Position numbers and translations under genes: made by a program
Notes under the pieces: generated by a model
The model's database searches: none
Seen by the model: the letters and a program-made list of their open reading frames with translations, nothing else
What the model was told of the DNA's origin: nothing
Shown here: piece by piece, positions 54,559 to 64,000 of the stretch
How the letters are laid out: each line of letters opens with the position of its first letter
How positions within the stretch are numbered: the first letter of the stretch is position 1
DNA from: Bog-756 sp963727075
Lineage (GTDB): Bacteria; Actinomycetota; Acidimicrobiia; Acidimicrobiales; RAAP-2
NCBI GenBank assembly: GCA_963727075.1
Contig: CAVSET010000005.1
Span: forward strand, 1-64,000
DNA length: 64,000 bases
Direction: 5' to 3'

Positions 54559-57049
54559 GCATCAGTCCCGACCGTTGGACCCTCAAGACCCAGGAGGCCT
54601 TCTCGGCCGCCGTGGAGCGGGCCCGGGCCGCCAACAATCCCGAGGTCACCCCGGACCACCTGCTGGCCGCGGTGCTGGACCAGGCCGACGGCATCGCCCG
54701 GCCCGTCCTCACCCGGGTCGGGGTGGAGCCGGCCGTGCTGGCCGAGCGCATCGCCGGCACGCTGGCCCGACTGCCCCACAGCGTGGGCGGGGCCGAGCCG
54801 GGCATCGACCGCCAGCTCCGCGAGGTGCTGACCACCGCCGACAGCCTGCGGACGGACATGGGGGACGAGTACCTCTCGGTCGAGCACCTGGTGCTGGCCA
54901 TGGCCGACCGGGTCGGCGTGGACCGGGACCAACTGCTGTCGGCGCTGCCGCGACGTGCGGGGCAGCCACCGGGTCACTTCGCAGAGCCCCGAGGAGACCT
55001 TCCAGGCCCTCGAGCGCTACGGCCGGGATCTCACGGCCCTGGCCCGCCAGGGGAAGATGGACCCGGTCATCGGCCGGGACGAGGAGGTGCGCCGGGTCAT
55101 CCAGGTGCTGTCCCGCCGGACCAAGAACAACCCGGTCCTTATCGGCGAGCCCGGTGTGGGCAAGACGGCCATCGTGGAAGGACTGGCCCAGCGGATCGTG
55201 GAGGGCGACGTCCCCGAAGGGCTGAAGGGCAAGCGGGTCATCGGCCTGGACATGGGCTCGATGGTGGCCGGGGCCAAGTACCGAGGGGAGTTCGAGGAGC
55301 GGCTGAAGGCCGTGCTGAAGGAGATCACCGACGCCGAGGGCGAGATCATCACCTTCGTCGACGAGCTCCACACCATCGTGGGGGCCGGCGGCGGGGCCGA
55401 GGGCGCCATGGACGCGGGCAACATGATCAAGCCGATGCTGGCCCGCGGCGAGCTGCGGCTCATCGGGGCCACCACCCTCGACGAGTACCGCAAGTACATC
55501 GAGAAGGACGCGGCCCTGGAGCGCCGGTTCCAGCAGGTCTTCGTGCCGCCGCCCTCGGTCGAGGACACCATCGCCATCCTGCGCGGGCTGAAGGAGCGCT
55601 ACGAGGTCCACCACGGGGTCCGCATCCAGGACGCCGCCCTGGTGGCGGCGGCCGTGCTGTCCGACCGCTACGTCACCGGACGGTTCCTCCCCGACAAGGC
55701 CATCGACCTGATGGACGAGTCGGCCAGCCGGTTGCGCATCGAGATCGACTCCATGCCCACCGAGCTGGACGTGGTCACCCGGCGCATGCGCCAGCTGGAG
55801 ATCGAGCGGATGGCCCTGGCCAAGGAGACCGACAGTGCCTCGGCCGAGCGGCTGGCCCGCCTGGACGAGGAGCTGGCCAACCTGTCGGAGGAGTCGGTGG
55901 CCATGACGGCCCACTGGCAGTCGGAGAAGGAGGCCATCACCACCATCCAGAGCCTGAAGGGCGAGCTGGAGCAGTTGCGGGGCGAGGCCGAGCGGCTGAG
56001 CCGGGAGGGCAACCTGGCCGAGGCCTCGGAGATCACCTACGGCCGCATCCCCAGCCTCGAGCACGAGGTGGAGGTGGCCACCCAGGCCCTCGACGACCTC
56101 CAGAAGGGCCAGCGCTTCCTGAAGGAGGAGGTCGACGCCGAGGACGTGGCCGAGGTGGTCAGTCGGGCCACCGGCGTGCCGGTCAGCCGGCTGCTGGAGG
56201 GCGAGATGGAGAAGCTGATCCGGATGGAGGACGCCCTCCACGCCCGGGTGGTGGGCCAGGACGAGGCGGTCTCGGCCGTGTCCAACGCCATCCGGCGCAG
56301 CCGGGCCGGCCTGTCGAACCCCGACCGGCCCATCGGCTCGTTCCTCTTCATGGGACCGACCGGCGTGGGCAAGACCGAGTTGGCCCGGGCGCTGGCCGAG
56401 TTCCTGTTCGACGACGCCAAGGCCATGGTCCGCATCGACATGGGCGAGTACGGCGAACGTCACTCGGTGGCCCGGCTGGTGGGGGCGCCCCCGGGCTACG
56501 TGGGCTACGAGGAGGGTGGCCAGCTCGACCGAGGCCATCCGCCGCCGGCCCTATGCCGTGGTGCTGTTGGACGAGCTGGAGAAGGCCCATCCCGACGTGT
56601 TCAACATCCTGCTCCAGGTCCTGGAGGACGGCCGGCTCACCGACGGGCAGGGACGCACGGTCGACTTCACCAACACCGTGCTGATCATGACGTCCAACAT
56701 CCCCGGGGAGCCCATCCAGCACTTCAAGCCCGAGTTCGTCAACCGGATCGACGAGATCGTGCGCTTCCAGTCGCTGACCGAGGCCGACCTGGCCCGCATC
56801 GTGTCCATCCAGCTGAACGGGCTGCGGGGCCGGCTGGAGGAACGCCGGCTGTCGCTCGCGGTGACCCCGGCGGCCGAGGCCCTGCTGGCCCAGGAGGGCT
56901 TCGACCCCGACTTCGGGGCCCGGCCCCTGCGCCGGGTCATCCAGCGGCAGGTGGAGGATCCCCTGGCCCTGGCCCTGCTCGAGGGGCGCTACGCCGAAGG
57001 GGACACCGTCACGGTGGACGCCCGGGACGGTGTCGTCGTCCTGAGCTAG
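54555..57049 (+). CDS. clpB: Disaggregase ClpB, two frameshifts and a short AAA2 loop
   Basis: The N-domain starts DRWTLKTQEAFSAAVERARA and PEVTPDHLLAAVLDQADGIA. AAA1 has LIGEPGVGKTAIVEGLAQRI and IITFVDELHTIVGAGGGAEG, a coiled M-domain follows (ERMALAKETDSASAERLARL), and AAA2 has FMGPTGVGKTELARALAEFL, GAPPGYVGYEEGGQL, VVLLDELEKAHPDVFNILLQ and RPLRRVIQRQVEDPLALALL. Indels lie near 54945 and 56522. After VLIMTSNI the sequence goes directly to PGEPIQHFKPEFVNRIDEIV, about 24 residues shorter than E. coli-type ClpB. It dissolves protein aggregates with DnaK. Confidence 0.93.
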
Positions 57050-57648
57050 GCGGTCCGGCCGCCGCCCGGGCGGTCGTGGGCCGGTACGTCGGGGCCCACG
57101 CGCACGACCAGCCGGCGTCGCCGGCCGTCGGCTTCGTCACCCCGGTGTTCCCGTCGGTGCTGTTTATACGGGCCGTGGCCCGGCGGGAGCGACGTCGGGG
57201 GGTCGTTCCCGAGCCCGATCAGGACGCCGAGGGTGGCCCGGGTTCGGGCCACGGCCTCACTCCCCACCCGGGCCGTCAACTCGGCGTCCACGCTCCCGAC
57301 CGCCCGGCGGACGGCCTCGGCGGCCCGGCGGCCGCGCCCGGTCAGGGCCACGGTCATCCGGCGCCGGTCGTCCGGATCGGACGACCGCTCCAGGTAGCCG
57401 CGCACCACCAGGGTGTCGACCAGTTGGCCGCCGGCCTGCTTGGACACGCCCAGGTGCCGGATGATCTCGCCGAGCGCCGACCCGCCGCGGGCGGTGGCCC
57501 CGATCACGAAGGCGCCGTTGCCGGGCAGGTCGTCACACCCGGCGTCGCCGAGGGCCGTCCGGATGGCCGAACCGTAGGTGCGGCGGGCCCCCCGCAGCAG
57601 GGTGGGGATCCCGACCTCCTCGTACCAGGGCTGCTCGGTGTCCATCAC
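57046..57648 (-). CDS. MarR family regulator
   Basis: ATG at 57648 (or 57645) gives up to 200 residues. The winged helix reads GSALGEIIRHLGVSKQAGGQ, LVDTLVVRGYLERSSDPDDR and RRMTVALTGRGRRAAEAVRR, which is typical MarR. Proteins of this type normally end near residue 155 (TRATLGVLIGLGND); the basic tail GPYKQHRREHRGDEADGRRR looks like read-through after an indel. The coding region overlaps the clpB end by 4 nt. It diverges from the methyltransferase gene across a short AT-richer gap (57649-57737) that probably holds its operator. Confidence 0.8.
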   Translation of the reverse strand: MMDTEQPWYEEVGIPTLLRGARRTYGSAIRTALGDAGCDDLPGNGAFVIGATARGGSALGEIIRHLGVSKQAGGQLVDTLVVRGYLERSSDPDDRRRMTVALTGRGRRAAEAVRRAVGSVDAELTARVGSEAVARTRATLGVLIGLGNDPPTSLPPGHGPYKQHRREHRGDEADGRRRRLVVRVGPDVPAHDRPGGGRTA

Positions 57649-57737
57649 GGCACGATAGGCACGTGTCCAACGATAGTCAACATTAAGTACTAGTGTGCTC
57701 CGAGGGGGACGGCCGTCCTCCCGCCCCGAGGCCGTCG

Positions 57738-58566
57738 ATGTCGCAACCCGATCCCCGCTCCCCGACGCCGGTGCCGGCCGCCGGACCGTCCCATACCAGC
57801 CGGGTCGTGGCGCTGACCAGGGCCACCTTCCGGCGGCCGGCCACCTCCGACGGCGACGCGGACGCCCAGTCCCGGCTGTGCGCCGGGATGCCCTGGGCCC
57901 CGATCGGCCCGTCCCCCATGCGGGCGCACCTCGAGGCCCGCACCCGGTTCTTCGACGACCAGGTCCTCTCGGCCATCGACGCCGGCATCAGCCAGGTGGT
58001 GATCCTCGGGGCCGGCTACGACGACCGCGCCCTCCGGTTCCGGTCCCCCGGGGTCCGCTTCCTCGAGGTCGACCACCCCGGCACCCAGGCCGACAAGCGC
58101 CGCCGCCTGGAGCGCATGGGCGCCGACCTCGGGGCCCTGACCCTGGTGCCGGCCGACTTCCGCGAAGACGAGGTGGGGTCGGCACTCGAGCGGAGCGGAC
58201 ACCGGGCCGACCGACCGTCGCTGGTGCTGGCCGAGGGCCTGCTCGTGTATCTCGAGCCGGACACCGTGGTGCGGCTGTTGGCCGACGCCGCAGCCCGGTC
58301 GGCCCCGGCCAGCCGGTTGGCGGCCAGCCTGGCCGTCCATCGGCGGGGTGTGGACTCGGCGTGGGTGGTGGTGGCCCGGGCCAACGCCGGCCCGGCCGGG
58401 GGCGGAGGCCGAGCCCTGGCGCACCATCCTGCCGGCCCCGGCCCATCTCGACCTGTTGTCCCGCTCGGGCTGGACGGTGGTGGAGGCGGTTGACGACGCC
58501 TCGCTCGGCACCGGCGTCCCATCCGGACGCTCGCTGCTGGTGGTGGCCGCGCCGGCCGCCCGGTGA
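57738..58566 (+). CDS. SAM-dependent methyltransferase (LCM/TIGR00027 type), one frameshift
   Basis: ATG at 57738 is preferred; GTG 57693 is also in frame. The protein has TSRVVALTRATFRRPATSDG, RAHLEARTRFFDDQVLSAID, GISQVVILGAGYDDRALRFR (SAM motif), VRFLEVDHPGTQADKRRRLE and SLVLAEGLLVYLEPDTVVRL. After an indel near 58405 it ends AHLDLLSRSGWTVVEAVDDA and GRSLLVVAAPAAR. This is the leucine-carboxyl-methyltransferase-like family expanded in mycobacteria as putative O-methyltransferases. The substrate is unknown. A MarR regulator diverges from it and may control it. Confidence 0.82.
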
Positions 58567-58671
58567 CCACCACCCGACCCCGGGCACCGGTGGTCCCGGC
58601 CGGACCCGTCGGCGGGTGACCGTCGCCCCCGTCGGGCCGTACGGCCCACCCGGCGCGTCGGCCCTGCGGGC

Positions 58672-58677
58672 TACACT
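58672..58677 (+). promoter_or_regulatory. -10 element of the purine operon
   Basis: TACACT at 58672-58677 lies 37 nt before the GTG of purA; GGAGGAG at about 58701-58707 is the ribosome site. The same hexamer serves as candidate -10 at 41511. Confidence 0.5.
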
Positions 58678-58714
58678 GGTGCGCAATCCGCTTTTCGCAA
58701 CGGAGGAGTGACGC

Positions 58715-59995
58715 GTGCCGGCAACCGTCGTCGTCGGGACCCAGTGGGGTGATGAGGGCAAGGGCAAGCTGACCGATCTCCTGGCCAAGGAGATGCAGCT
58801 GGTCGTCCGGTACCAGGGTGGCCACAACGCCGGTCACACCATCGTGGTGGACGGGGAGACCTTCGCCCTCCAGCTGGTGCCGAGCGGCATCCTCTACGAC
58901 CACATCACCCCGGTCATCGGCAACGGCGTGGTGGTCGACCCCACCGTGCTGCTGGCCGAGGTCGACACCCTGGCCGGCAAGGGCATCGACACCAGTCGGC
59001 TGCTGGTCAGCGGGAACGCCCACCTGATCATGCCCTACCACCACGAGCTGGATCAGCTGGCCGAGCGGTACCTGGGCAAGAACAAGTTGGGCACCACCAA
59101 GCGGGGCATCGGCCCGGCCTACGCCGACAAGTCGTCTCGGGTGGGCCTGCGGGTCCAGGACCTGCTCGACCCCAAGATCTTCCGGCAGAAGCTGGACGTG
59201 GTGCTGAAGGAGAAGAACGCGGTCCTGGCCAAGGTGTACAACCGCCTGCCGCTGTCGGCCGACGAGATCTGCGCGCACTACCTCGACGAGCTGGCTCCGA
59301 GGGTCACCCCGATGGTGGCCGACACGGTCGGCCTCCTCCACGACGCCCTCGAGCGGGGTGCCCACGTCCTGCTCGAGGGGGCCCAGGCCACCTTCCTCGA
59401 CCTCGACCACGGCACCTACCCCTTCGTGACCTCCTCCAACCCGGTGGCCGGCGGGGCCTGCACCGGGGCGGGCATCGGCCCGCGCTACGTGGACGAGGTC
59501 ATCGGCATCGCCAAGGCCTACGTCACCCGGGTGGGCAGCGGGCCGTTCCCCACCGAGCTGACCGACGAGATCGGCGACACCCTGGTGGAACGGGGCCACG
59601 AGTACGGGGTCAACACCAAGCGCCGTCGCCGTCCCGGATGGTTCGACGCCGTCATGATGCGCCAGGCCGTCCGGCTCAACTCGCTGTCCGAGGTGGCCCT
59701 GACCAAGCTCGACGTGCTGGACACCTTCGACACGGTCAAGGTGTGCGTGGCCTACGAGTCCAACGGTGAGCGCTTCACCCACCCTCCCTACCACCAGTCC
59801 ACCTTCCACCAGGTGACCCCGGTCTACGAGGAGCTGCCCGGGTGGAAGGCCGACCTCACCGGCGCCACCGAGCTCGGCGACCTCCCCCAGGCGGCCCGTG
59901 ACTACGTGCAGTTCCTGTCCGAGCAGATCGGTACCCCGGTGCGCCTGGTCGGCGTGGGACCCGGGCGCGACCAGTTCGTCCGCTTCGCCGCATGA
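58715..59995 (+). CDS. purA: Adenylosuccinate synthetase
   Basis: The 426-residue protein has VVVGTQWGDEGKGKLTDLLA (GTP P-loop and catalytic Asp), VRYQGGHNAGHTIVVDGETF with the catalytic His, GTTKRGIGPAYADKSSRVGL, VLLEGAQATFLDLDHGTYPF, VTSSNPVAGGACTGAGIGPR and EYGVNTKRRRRPGWFDAVMM. It joins IMP and aspartate using GTP, the first step from IMP to AMP. The stop overlaps purD (ATGA). It leads an operon with four other genes of de novo purine synthesis and part of purQ. The frame is intact. Confidence 0.96.
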   Translation: MPATVVVGTQWGDEGKGKLTDLLAKEMQLVVRYQGGHNAGHTIVVDGETFALQLVPSGILYDHITPVIGNGVVVDPTVLLAEVDTLAGKGIDTSRLLVSGNAHLIMPYHHELDQLAERYLGKNKLGTTKRGIGPAYADKSSRVGLRVQDLLDPKIFRQKLDVVLKEKNAVLAKVYNRLPLSADEICAHYLDELAPRVTPMVADTVGLLHDALERGAHVLLEGAQATFLDLDHGTYPFVTSSNPVAGGACTGAGIGPRYVDEVIGIAKAYVTRVGSGPFPTELTDEIGDTLVERGHEYGVNTKRRRRPGWFDAVMMRQAVRLNSLSEVALTKLDVLDTFDTVKVCVAYESNGERFTHPPYHQSTFHQVTPVYEELPGWKADLTGATELGDLPQAARDYVQFLSEQIGTPVRLVGVGPGRDQFVRFAA

Positions 59996-61358
59996 GCGGG
60001 CCCGACACCCACGCGCCCGGTGGCAGGACCGCTGCCGGTGCCGTCGGCACGGTGTGCGTCGTCGGGTCCGGCGGGCGGGAGCACGCCCTGGCCGTGGTGC
60101 TCGGCCGCACCGCCGACGTCATCGTCACCCCGGGCAACCCCGGTATCGCGGGGCACGACCGCCGAGGGCCACACCATGACCAGTGTGGACCGCCGCCCCG
60201 AGGAGGTGTCGGCCGACCTCTTCGTGATCGGTCCGGAGGCGCCGCTGGTGGACGGGTTGGCCGACCGGCTCCGGGCCGACGGGAAGCTGGTCTTCGGCCC
60301 GGGGGCCGACGGGGCCCGGCTGGAGGGGTCCAAGGCCTTCATGAAGGAGATGCTGGCCGAGGCGGGCGTCCCCACCGCCCGGTTCGGGGTGTTCACCGAA
60401 GCCGGCCCGGCCAAGGCGTTCCTCGCGCGCCCTGCCCGCCCCCTGGGTGGTCAAGACCGACGGGCTGGCCGCCGGCAAGGGGGTGCTGGTCACCGAGTCG
60501 CTGCCCGAGGCGGAGGCCGACATCGACGCCAAGCTGTCCGGCGACGCCTTCGGCGACGCCGGTCGGAGGGTGGTGGTGGAGGAGGGCCTCACCGGCCCGG
60601 AGTGCTCCCTGTTGGTCCTGTGCGACGGGCGACGGCTGGCCGCGTTGGCCCCGGCCCAGGACTTCAAGCGGCGCGACGACCTCGACGGCGGACCGAACAC
60701 CGGCGGCATGGGGGCCTACTCCCCGGTGCCCGGGGTCGACGACGGGCTGGTCGACCGGCTGGTGGACCAGGCGGTGGCACCGCTGGTCGCCGCCATGGTC
60801 CGGCGCGGGATCGACTACCGGGGCGTCCTGTACGCGGGTCTGATGCTGACTCCCGACGGCCCCAAGGTGCTCGAGTTCAACGTCCGGTTCGGCGATCCGG
60901 AGACCCAGGTGGTCCTGCCCCGGCTGGACGGCGATCTGGCCGGGACTGCTGGCCGAGGCGGCCTCGGGCTCGCTCCGGACCCGGCCCCGCTTCACCGGGG
61001 ACGCCGCGGTGTGCGTGGTGATGGCCTCCGAGGGCTATCCCGAGGCCTCCCGCACCGGAGACCCCATCGTCGGCCTCGACGACGCCGCCCACCTGGAGGG
61101 GGTCACCGTCTTCCACGCCGGCACGGCACCGTCCGGTACGGGCTCGGGACGGGCGCGGTGGTCACGTCCGGGGGCCGGGTGCTCGGAGTGACCGGGCTCG
61201 GCCCCACCCTCGAGGAGGCCCGCTCCCGCGCCTACCGCGGGGTGGCGGCCATCTCGTGGCCCGGGGCCCACGTGCGCACCGACATCGCCCGGGGCGCGGC
61301 GGTCCCGGTCGGCGCCGGCCGGCTGGTGGGCTCGCCCGTCGAGGAGGGGGTCCGATGA
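59992..61358 (+). CDS. purD: Phosphoribosylamine-glycine ligase, several frameshifts
   Basis: ATG at 59992 begins with a poorly conserved leader and VGTVCVVGSGGREHALAVVL. Continued in other frames are VSADLFVIGPEAPLVDGLAD, GSKAFMKEMLAEAGVPTARF, VVKTDGLAAGKGVLVTESLP (ATP-grasp), YRGVLYAGLMLTPDGPKVLE and FNVRFGDPETQVVLPRLDGD. The end is EEARSRAYRGVAAISWPGAH. It makes GAR from phosphoribosylamine, glycine and ATP. Indels near 60155, 60430, 60945 and 61135 break it. The stop at 61356-61358 overlaps a mini-ORF start. Confidence 0.94.
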
Positions 61359-61387
61359 TCCCCCACCACGGAGAAGGGGCCCGATGA
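61355..61387 (+). other. 10-codon mini-ORF bridging purD and purB
   Basis: ATG at 61355 overlaps the purD stop (ATGA). Ten codons later its TGA at 61385-61387 overlaps the purB ATG at 61384 (ATGA). The start region CCGATGATCCCCC is repeated at both ends, so it may have arisen by a 29-bp-spaced micro-duplication. It could pass ribosomes from purD to purB. Confidence 0.4.
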
Positions 61388-62696
61388 TCCCCCGCTACGC
61401 CCCCGGGGCCATGGCCGACCTCTTCTCCGACGAGGCCCGCTTCGCCATGTGGCTGCGGGTCGAACTGCTGGCCACCGAGGGGTGGGTCGAGGTGGGCGAC
61501 GTCCCGGCCGAGGCCGCCGAGGCATGCCGGGCCCGGGCCCCCGGGGTGGATGCCGCCTTCGTGGAGGCGGTCGGCGAGCGGGAGCGGGTCACCGACCACG
61601 ACGTGGCCGCCTTCGTCGACGTGGTCCAGGACGCCATCGGTCAGCCCGAGGGTTCGTGGATCCACTACGGGCTGACCTCCTCCGACGTGGTGGACACCGC
61701 CCTGTGCGCCACCTTGACCCGGGCCTCCGACCTGCTCATCGAGGCCGCCACCGAGCTGGTCTCGGCCCTCAGGGCCCGGGCCTTCGAATGCATCGACGTG
61801 CCGGTGACCGGGAGGACCCACGGGATGCACGCCGAGCCCACCACCTTCGGGGCGAAGTTCTCGCTGTGGGCGCTGCAGGCCGACCGCGACGTGCAGCGGC
61901 TGCGGGCGGCCCGGGAGCGGGTGGCGGTGGGCAAGCTGTCCGGGGCGGTGGGAACGTACTCCAACATCGACCCCCGGGTGGAGGACCACGTCTGCCGCTC
62001 CCTCGGCCTGACCCCGACCCCGGCCACCCAGGTGGTGGCCCGGGACCGCCACGCCGAGTACCTCTGGGCCTGTGCCGCGGTGGGGGCCACCATCGAGCTG
62101 ATCGCCACCGAGGTCCGCCACATGGCCCGGAGCGAGCTGGGCGAGGCCGAGGAGCCGTTCAAGCCGGGACAGAAGGGGAGCTCGGCGATGCCCCACAAGC
62201 GCAACCCCATCCTCTCCGAGCGCCTGTGCGGCCTGGCCCGGGTGCTGCGGGGCTACCTCTCGGCCGGCCTGGAGGACGTGGCGCTCTGGCACGAGCGGGA
62301 CATCTCCCACAGCTCGGTGGAGCGGGTGGTGCTCCCCGACGCCAGCATGCTGACCCTGTACATGCTGCAGAAGGCCCGGGGCCTGGTCGAGGGCCTGGTC
62401 ATCCACCCCGAACGGGCGCTGGCCACCCTGACCGAGGGCAGCCACGGCCTGGTGTTCAGTCAGTCCGTCCTGCTGGCCCTGGTCAGCGGGGGGCTCGAGC
62501 CGCGACGCCGCCTACCGGATCGTCCAGCGGGACGCCCGGACCGCCTGGTCCGAGGGACGGTCGTTCCGCCGGGTGCTCGACGAGGATCCCGAGGTCACCC
62601 TGTCGCCCGAGGCCCTCGACGCCGCCTTCGACCTGTCCCGAACGCTTGCGCCACGTCCACCGATTCACCGACGCCCTGGAGGAGCTCGCCCCGTGA
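61384..62696 (+). CDS. purB: Adenylosuccinate lyase, two frameshifts
   Basis: ATG at 61384 begins MIPRYAPGAMADLFSDEARF. Motifs include IHYGLTSSDVVDTALCATLT, PVTGRTHGMHAEPTTFGAKF (catalytic His) and KGSSAMPHKRNPILSERLCG, the fumarase/aspartase-superfamily signature with the catalytic Ser loop. ALWHERDISHSSVERVVLPD follows. After an indel near 62500 it reads VLDEDPEVTLSPEALDAAFD, and after another near 62640 HVHRFTDALEELAP. It acts twice, on SAICAR and on adenylosuccinate. The stop overlaps purC (GTGA). Confidence 0.95.
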
Positions 62697-63602
62697 CCAC
62701 TGCATCGACCCCTGACCCGCTCGACCTGCTCCAGTCCGGGAAGGTACGGGAGCTCTACGACGCCGGTGGGGACCGGCTGTTGATGGTGGCCTCCGACCGA
62801 ATCTCGGCCTTCGACGTGGTCATGGTCGAGCCCATCCCCGACAAGGGCCGGGTGCTCACGGCCATGACCGCCTACTGGTTGGAGGAGCTCGCCGACCTGG
62901 CGCCCAACCACCTGATCAGTGCCGATGTGGCCGACTTCCCGGACGGGGCCGCCGCCCTCCCCGGTGGGCTGCGGGTACCTGGCCGGCCGCTCGATGCTCG
63001 TCCACCGGGCCGAGATGCTCGACATCGAGTGCATCGTGCGCGGCTACCTGGCCGGATCGGCCTTCAAGGAGTACGAGAAGGAGGGCACGGTCCACGGGAT
63101 GGCCATGCCCCCCGGGCTGCGTCACGCCGACCGCCTGCCCGAGCCCATCTTCACCCCCTCGACCAAGGCCACCGAGGGCCACGACCTCAACATCGGGATG
63201 GCCGAGGCCATCGACCTCGTGGGCAAGGAGGCCGCCGAGGCCGCCTCGGCCCTGTGCCTGGCCGCCTACTCGAGGGCCGCGGCCCGGGCCGAGTCCCAGG
63301 GCATCGTCATCTGCGACACCAAGTTCGAGCTCGGGTTCATCGACGGGACCCTGTCCATCTGTGACGAGGTCCTCACCCCGGATTCGTCCCGCTTCTGGCC
63401 GGCCGAGGACTGTGCCCCGGGAACCAACCCGCCCTCGTTCGACAAGCAGCGACTCCGGGACTGGCTGGAGGCACAGCCCTGGGACAAGCAGCCGCCGCCC
63501 CCGGCCCTGCCCGACGAGGTCGTGTCGGCCACGTCGGCCCTGTACACCGAGTCCTACGAGCGGGTCTGCGGTCGGCGTCTGGACGACTGGTACGGTGCCT
63601 GA
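62693..63602 (+). CDS. purC: SAICAR synthetase, one frameshift
   Basis: GTG at 62693 overlaps the purB stop. The protein has DLLQSGKVRELYDAGGDRLL, MVASDRISAFDVVMVEPIPD and KGRVLTAMTAYWLEELADLA. After an indel near 62975 come MLVHRAEMLDIECIVRGYLA, GSAFKEYEKEGTVHGMAMPP and ICDTKFELGFIDGTLSICDE. These are all classic PurC motifs. It joins CAIR and aspartate using ATP. The long C-terminus (SFDKQRLRDWLEAQPWDKQP) is typical of the roughly 300-residue actinobacterial form. Confidence 0.95.
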
Positions 63603-63604
63603 GC

Positions 63605-63908
63605 ATGGCCCGATCGGCACACCTCCCGGCACGCTTCTCGGTGCTGGTCGAGGTCCGGCTGCGTGAGGGCATCGCCGATCCGCAGGGGGCCACCATCGAA
63701 CGGGCCCTGCCGGCCCTGGGTCTGGGCGGGGTCAGCGGGGTGCGGGCCGGGAAGTCGTTCCGCTTCGACATCGCCGCCGACGACGAGGCCGTCGGCCCTG
63801 GCCCAGGCCACCGTGGTGGCCGACCGGCTGCTGGCCAACCCGGTCATCGAGGAGTCCTCGGTGACCGTGAGCCCGGCGGTGGCCGGGGCGGTGGGGTCGA
63901 GCGCCTGA
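63605..63908 (+). CDS. purS: FGAM synthase subunit PurS, one frameshift
   Basis: ATG at 63605 begins ARSAHLPARFSVLVEVRLRE, then GIADPQGATIERALPALGLG and GVSGVRAGKSFRFDIAADDE. After an indel near 63785 it ends ALAQATVVADRLLANPVIEE and SSVTVSPAVAG. PurS is the small structural subunit that bridges PurL and PurQ in the three-part FGAM synthase. It is flanked by purC and purQ, as usual. The last base of its stop is the first base of purQ (TGATG). Confidence 0.9.
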
Positions 63909-64000
63909 TGGCCGCCCGGGTCGGCGTGGTGATGTTCCCGGGGACCAACTGCGAGCACGACGCCGTCCTGGCCCTCCAGCGCCTGGGGGCCTCGGCCGAG
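63908..64000 (+). CDS. purQ: FGAM synthase glutaminase subunit PurQ, cut by window end
   Basis: ATG at 63908 begins MAARVGVVMFPGTNCEHDAV, then LALQRLGASAE. The FPGTNCEHD start is diagnostic of PurQ, which supplies ammonia from glutamine to PurL. Only 31 codons are inside the window; the catalytic Cys-His-Glu triad lies beyond it. purL would be expected next. Confidence 0.9.
   Translation, partial: MAARVGVVMFPGTNCEHDAVLALQRLGASAE

Overview
The window is two unrelated pieces of DNA joined head to tail, so it is best read as a chimeric (probably metagenomic) contig. Bases 1 to about 9980 are AT-rich and look like Bacteroidota/Ignavibacteria: a PorW/SprE-type lipoprotein of the type IX secretion system, the dxr-rseP gene pair, a YXWGXW-type (DUF6600-like) lipoprotein, one promoter matching TTTG-N18-TAnnTTTG, and degenerate AAGTTT or AATGA tandem repeats between genes. 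From about 9982 to the end the DNA is strongly GC-rich and actinobacterial, most likely Acidimicrobiia: GYW..ADGGVFAFGDA repeats on a secreted Rpf-like protein, the dnaK-grpE-dnaJ-hspR-clpB order, an EtfD-like iron-sulfur membrane protein, many GTG starts, GTGA/ATGA stop-start overlaps and apparently leaderless TAnnnT promoters. The join cuts ribF on one side and an alcohol dehydrogenase gene on the other. Both halves carry many single-base indels that break obviously real genes, which points to uncorrected sequencing or consensus errors.

Layout of the AT-rich half: glycosyltransferase (cut by the window edge, -); repeat-rich lipoprotein (+); rseP, dxr and an M23 peptidase (all -); porW/sprE (+); gpmA and the 3' half of ribF (-).

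Layout of the GC-rich half: 10.0-18.0 kb holds a truncated dehydrogenase, a small unknown protein, a SnoaL-like protein, the secreted repeat/Rpf-like protein, the TldE/TldD protease pair, DinB, CutA and a GH4 glycosidase. 18.1-36.7 kb is a catabolic or lipid-modifying neighbourhood: LLM flavin monooxygenase, zinc dehydrogenase, GNAT, class II aldolase, two amidohydrolases, a HAD phosphatase, two tandem proteins of unrecognised family, DUF1214, sulfotransferase, acyl-CoA synthetase, SRPBCC proteins, sterol-desaturase-like enzyme, a thiolase fold with an OB-fold partner, a phosphoribosyltransferase and an unusual TetR-like regulator. 36.7-40.3 kb has a UbiA-like membrane protein, a MenG-type methyltransferase, a geranylgeranyl-reductase-like flavoprotein and a SCO protein. 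40.3-45.6 kb has an aldo/keto reductase remnant, tRNA-Gly(CCC), a paralogous TetR-like regulator behind a palindromic operator, dCTP deaminase, an EtfD homologue behind another palindrome, and a cyclic-nucleotide-binding protein. 45.7-50.2 kb has two membrane proteins, amt-glnK behind a GlnR-like box, and gpmA. 50.4-57.0 kb is the heat-shock operon. 57.0-64.0 kb has a MarR regulator, a methyltransferase and the purine operon purA-purD-purB-purC-purS-purQ, which runs off the end.

I see no CRISPR array, prophage or insertion sequence. The most interesting items are the unassigned tandem protein pair at 24.0-25.5 kb inside the catabolic cluster, the thiolase lacking its histidine with its OB-fold partner, the TetR-like paralogues with a 17-bp palindrome, the GlnR-like tetrad before amt, and a 10-codon mini-ORF linking purD to purB.
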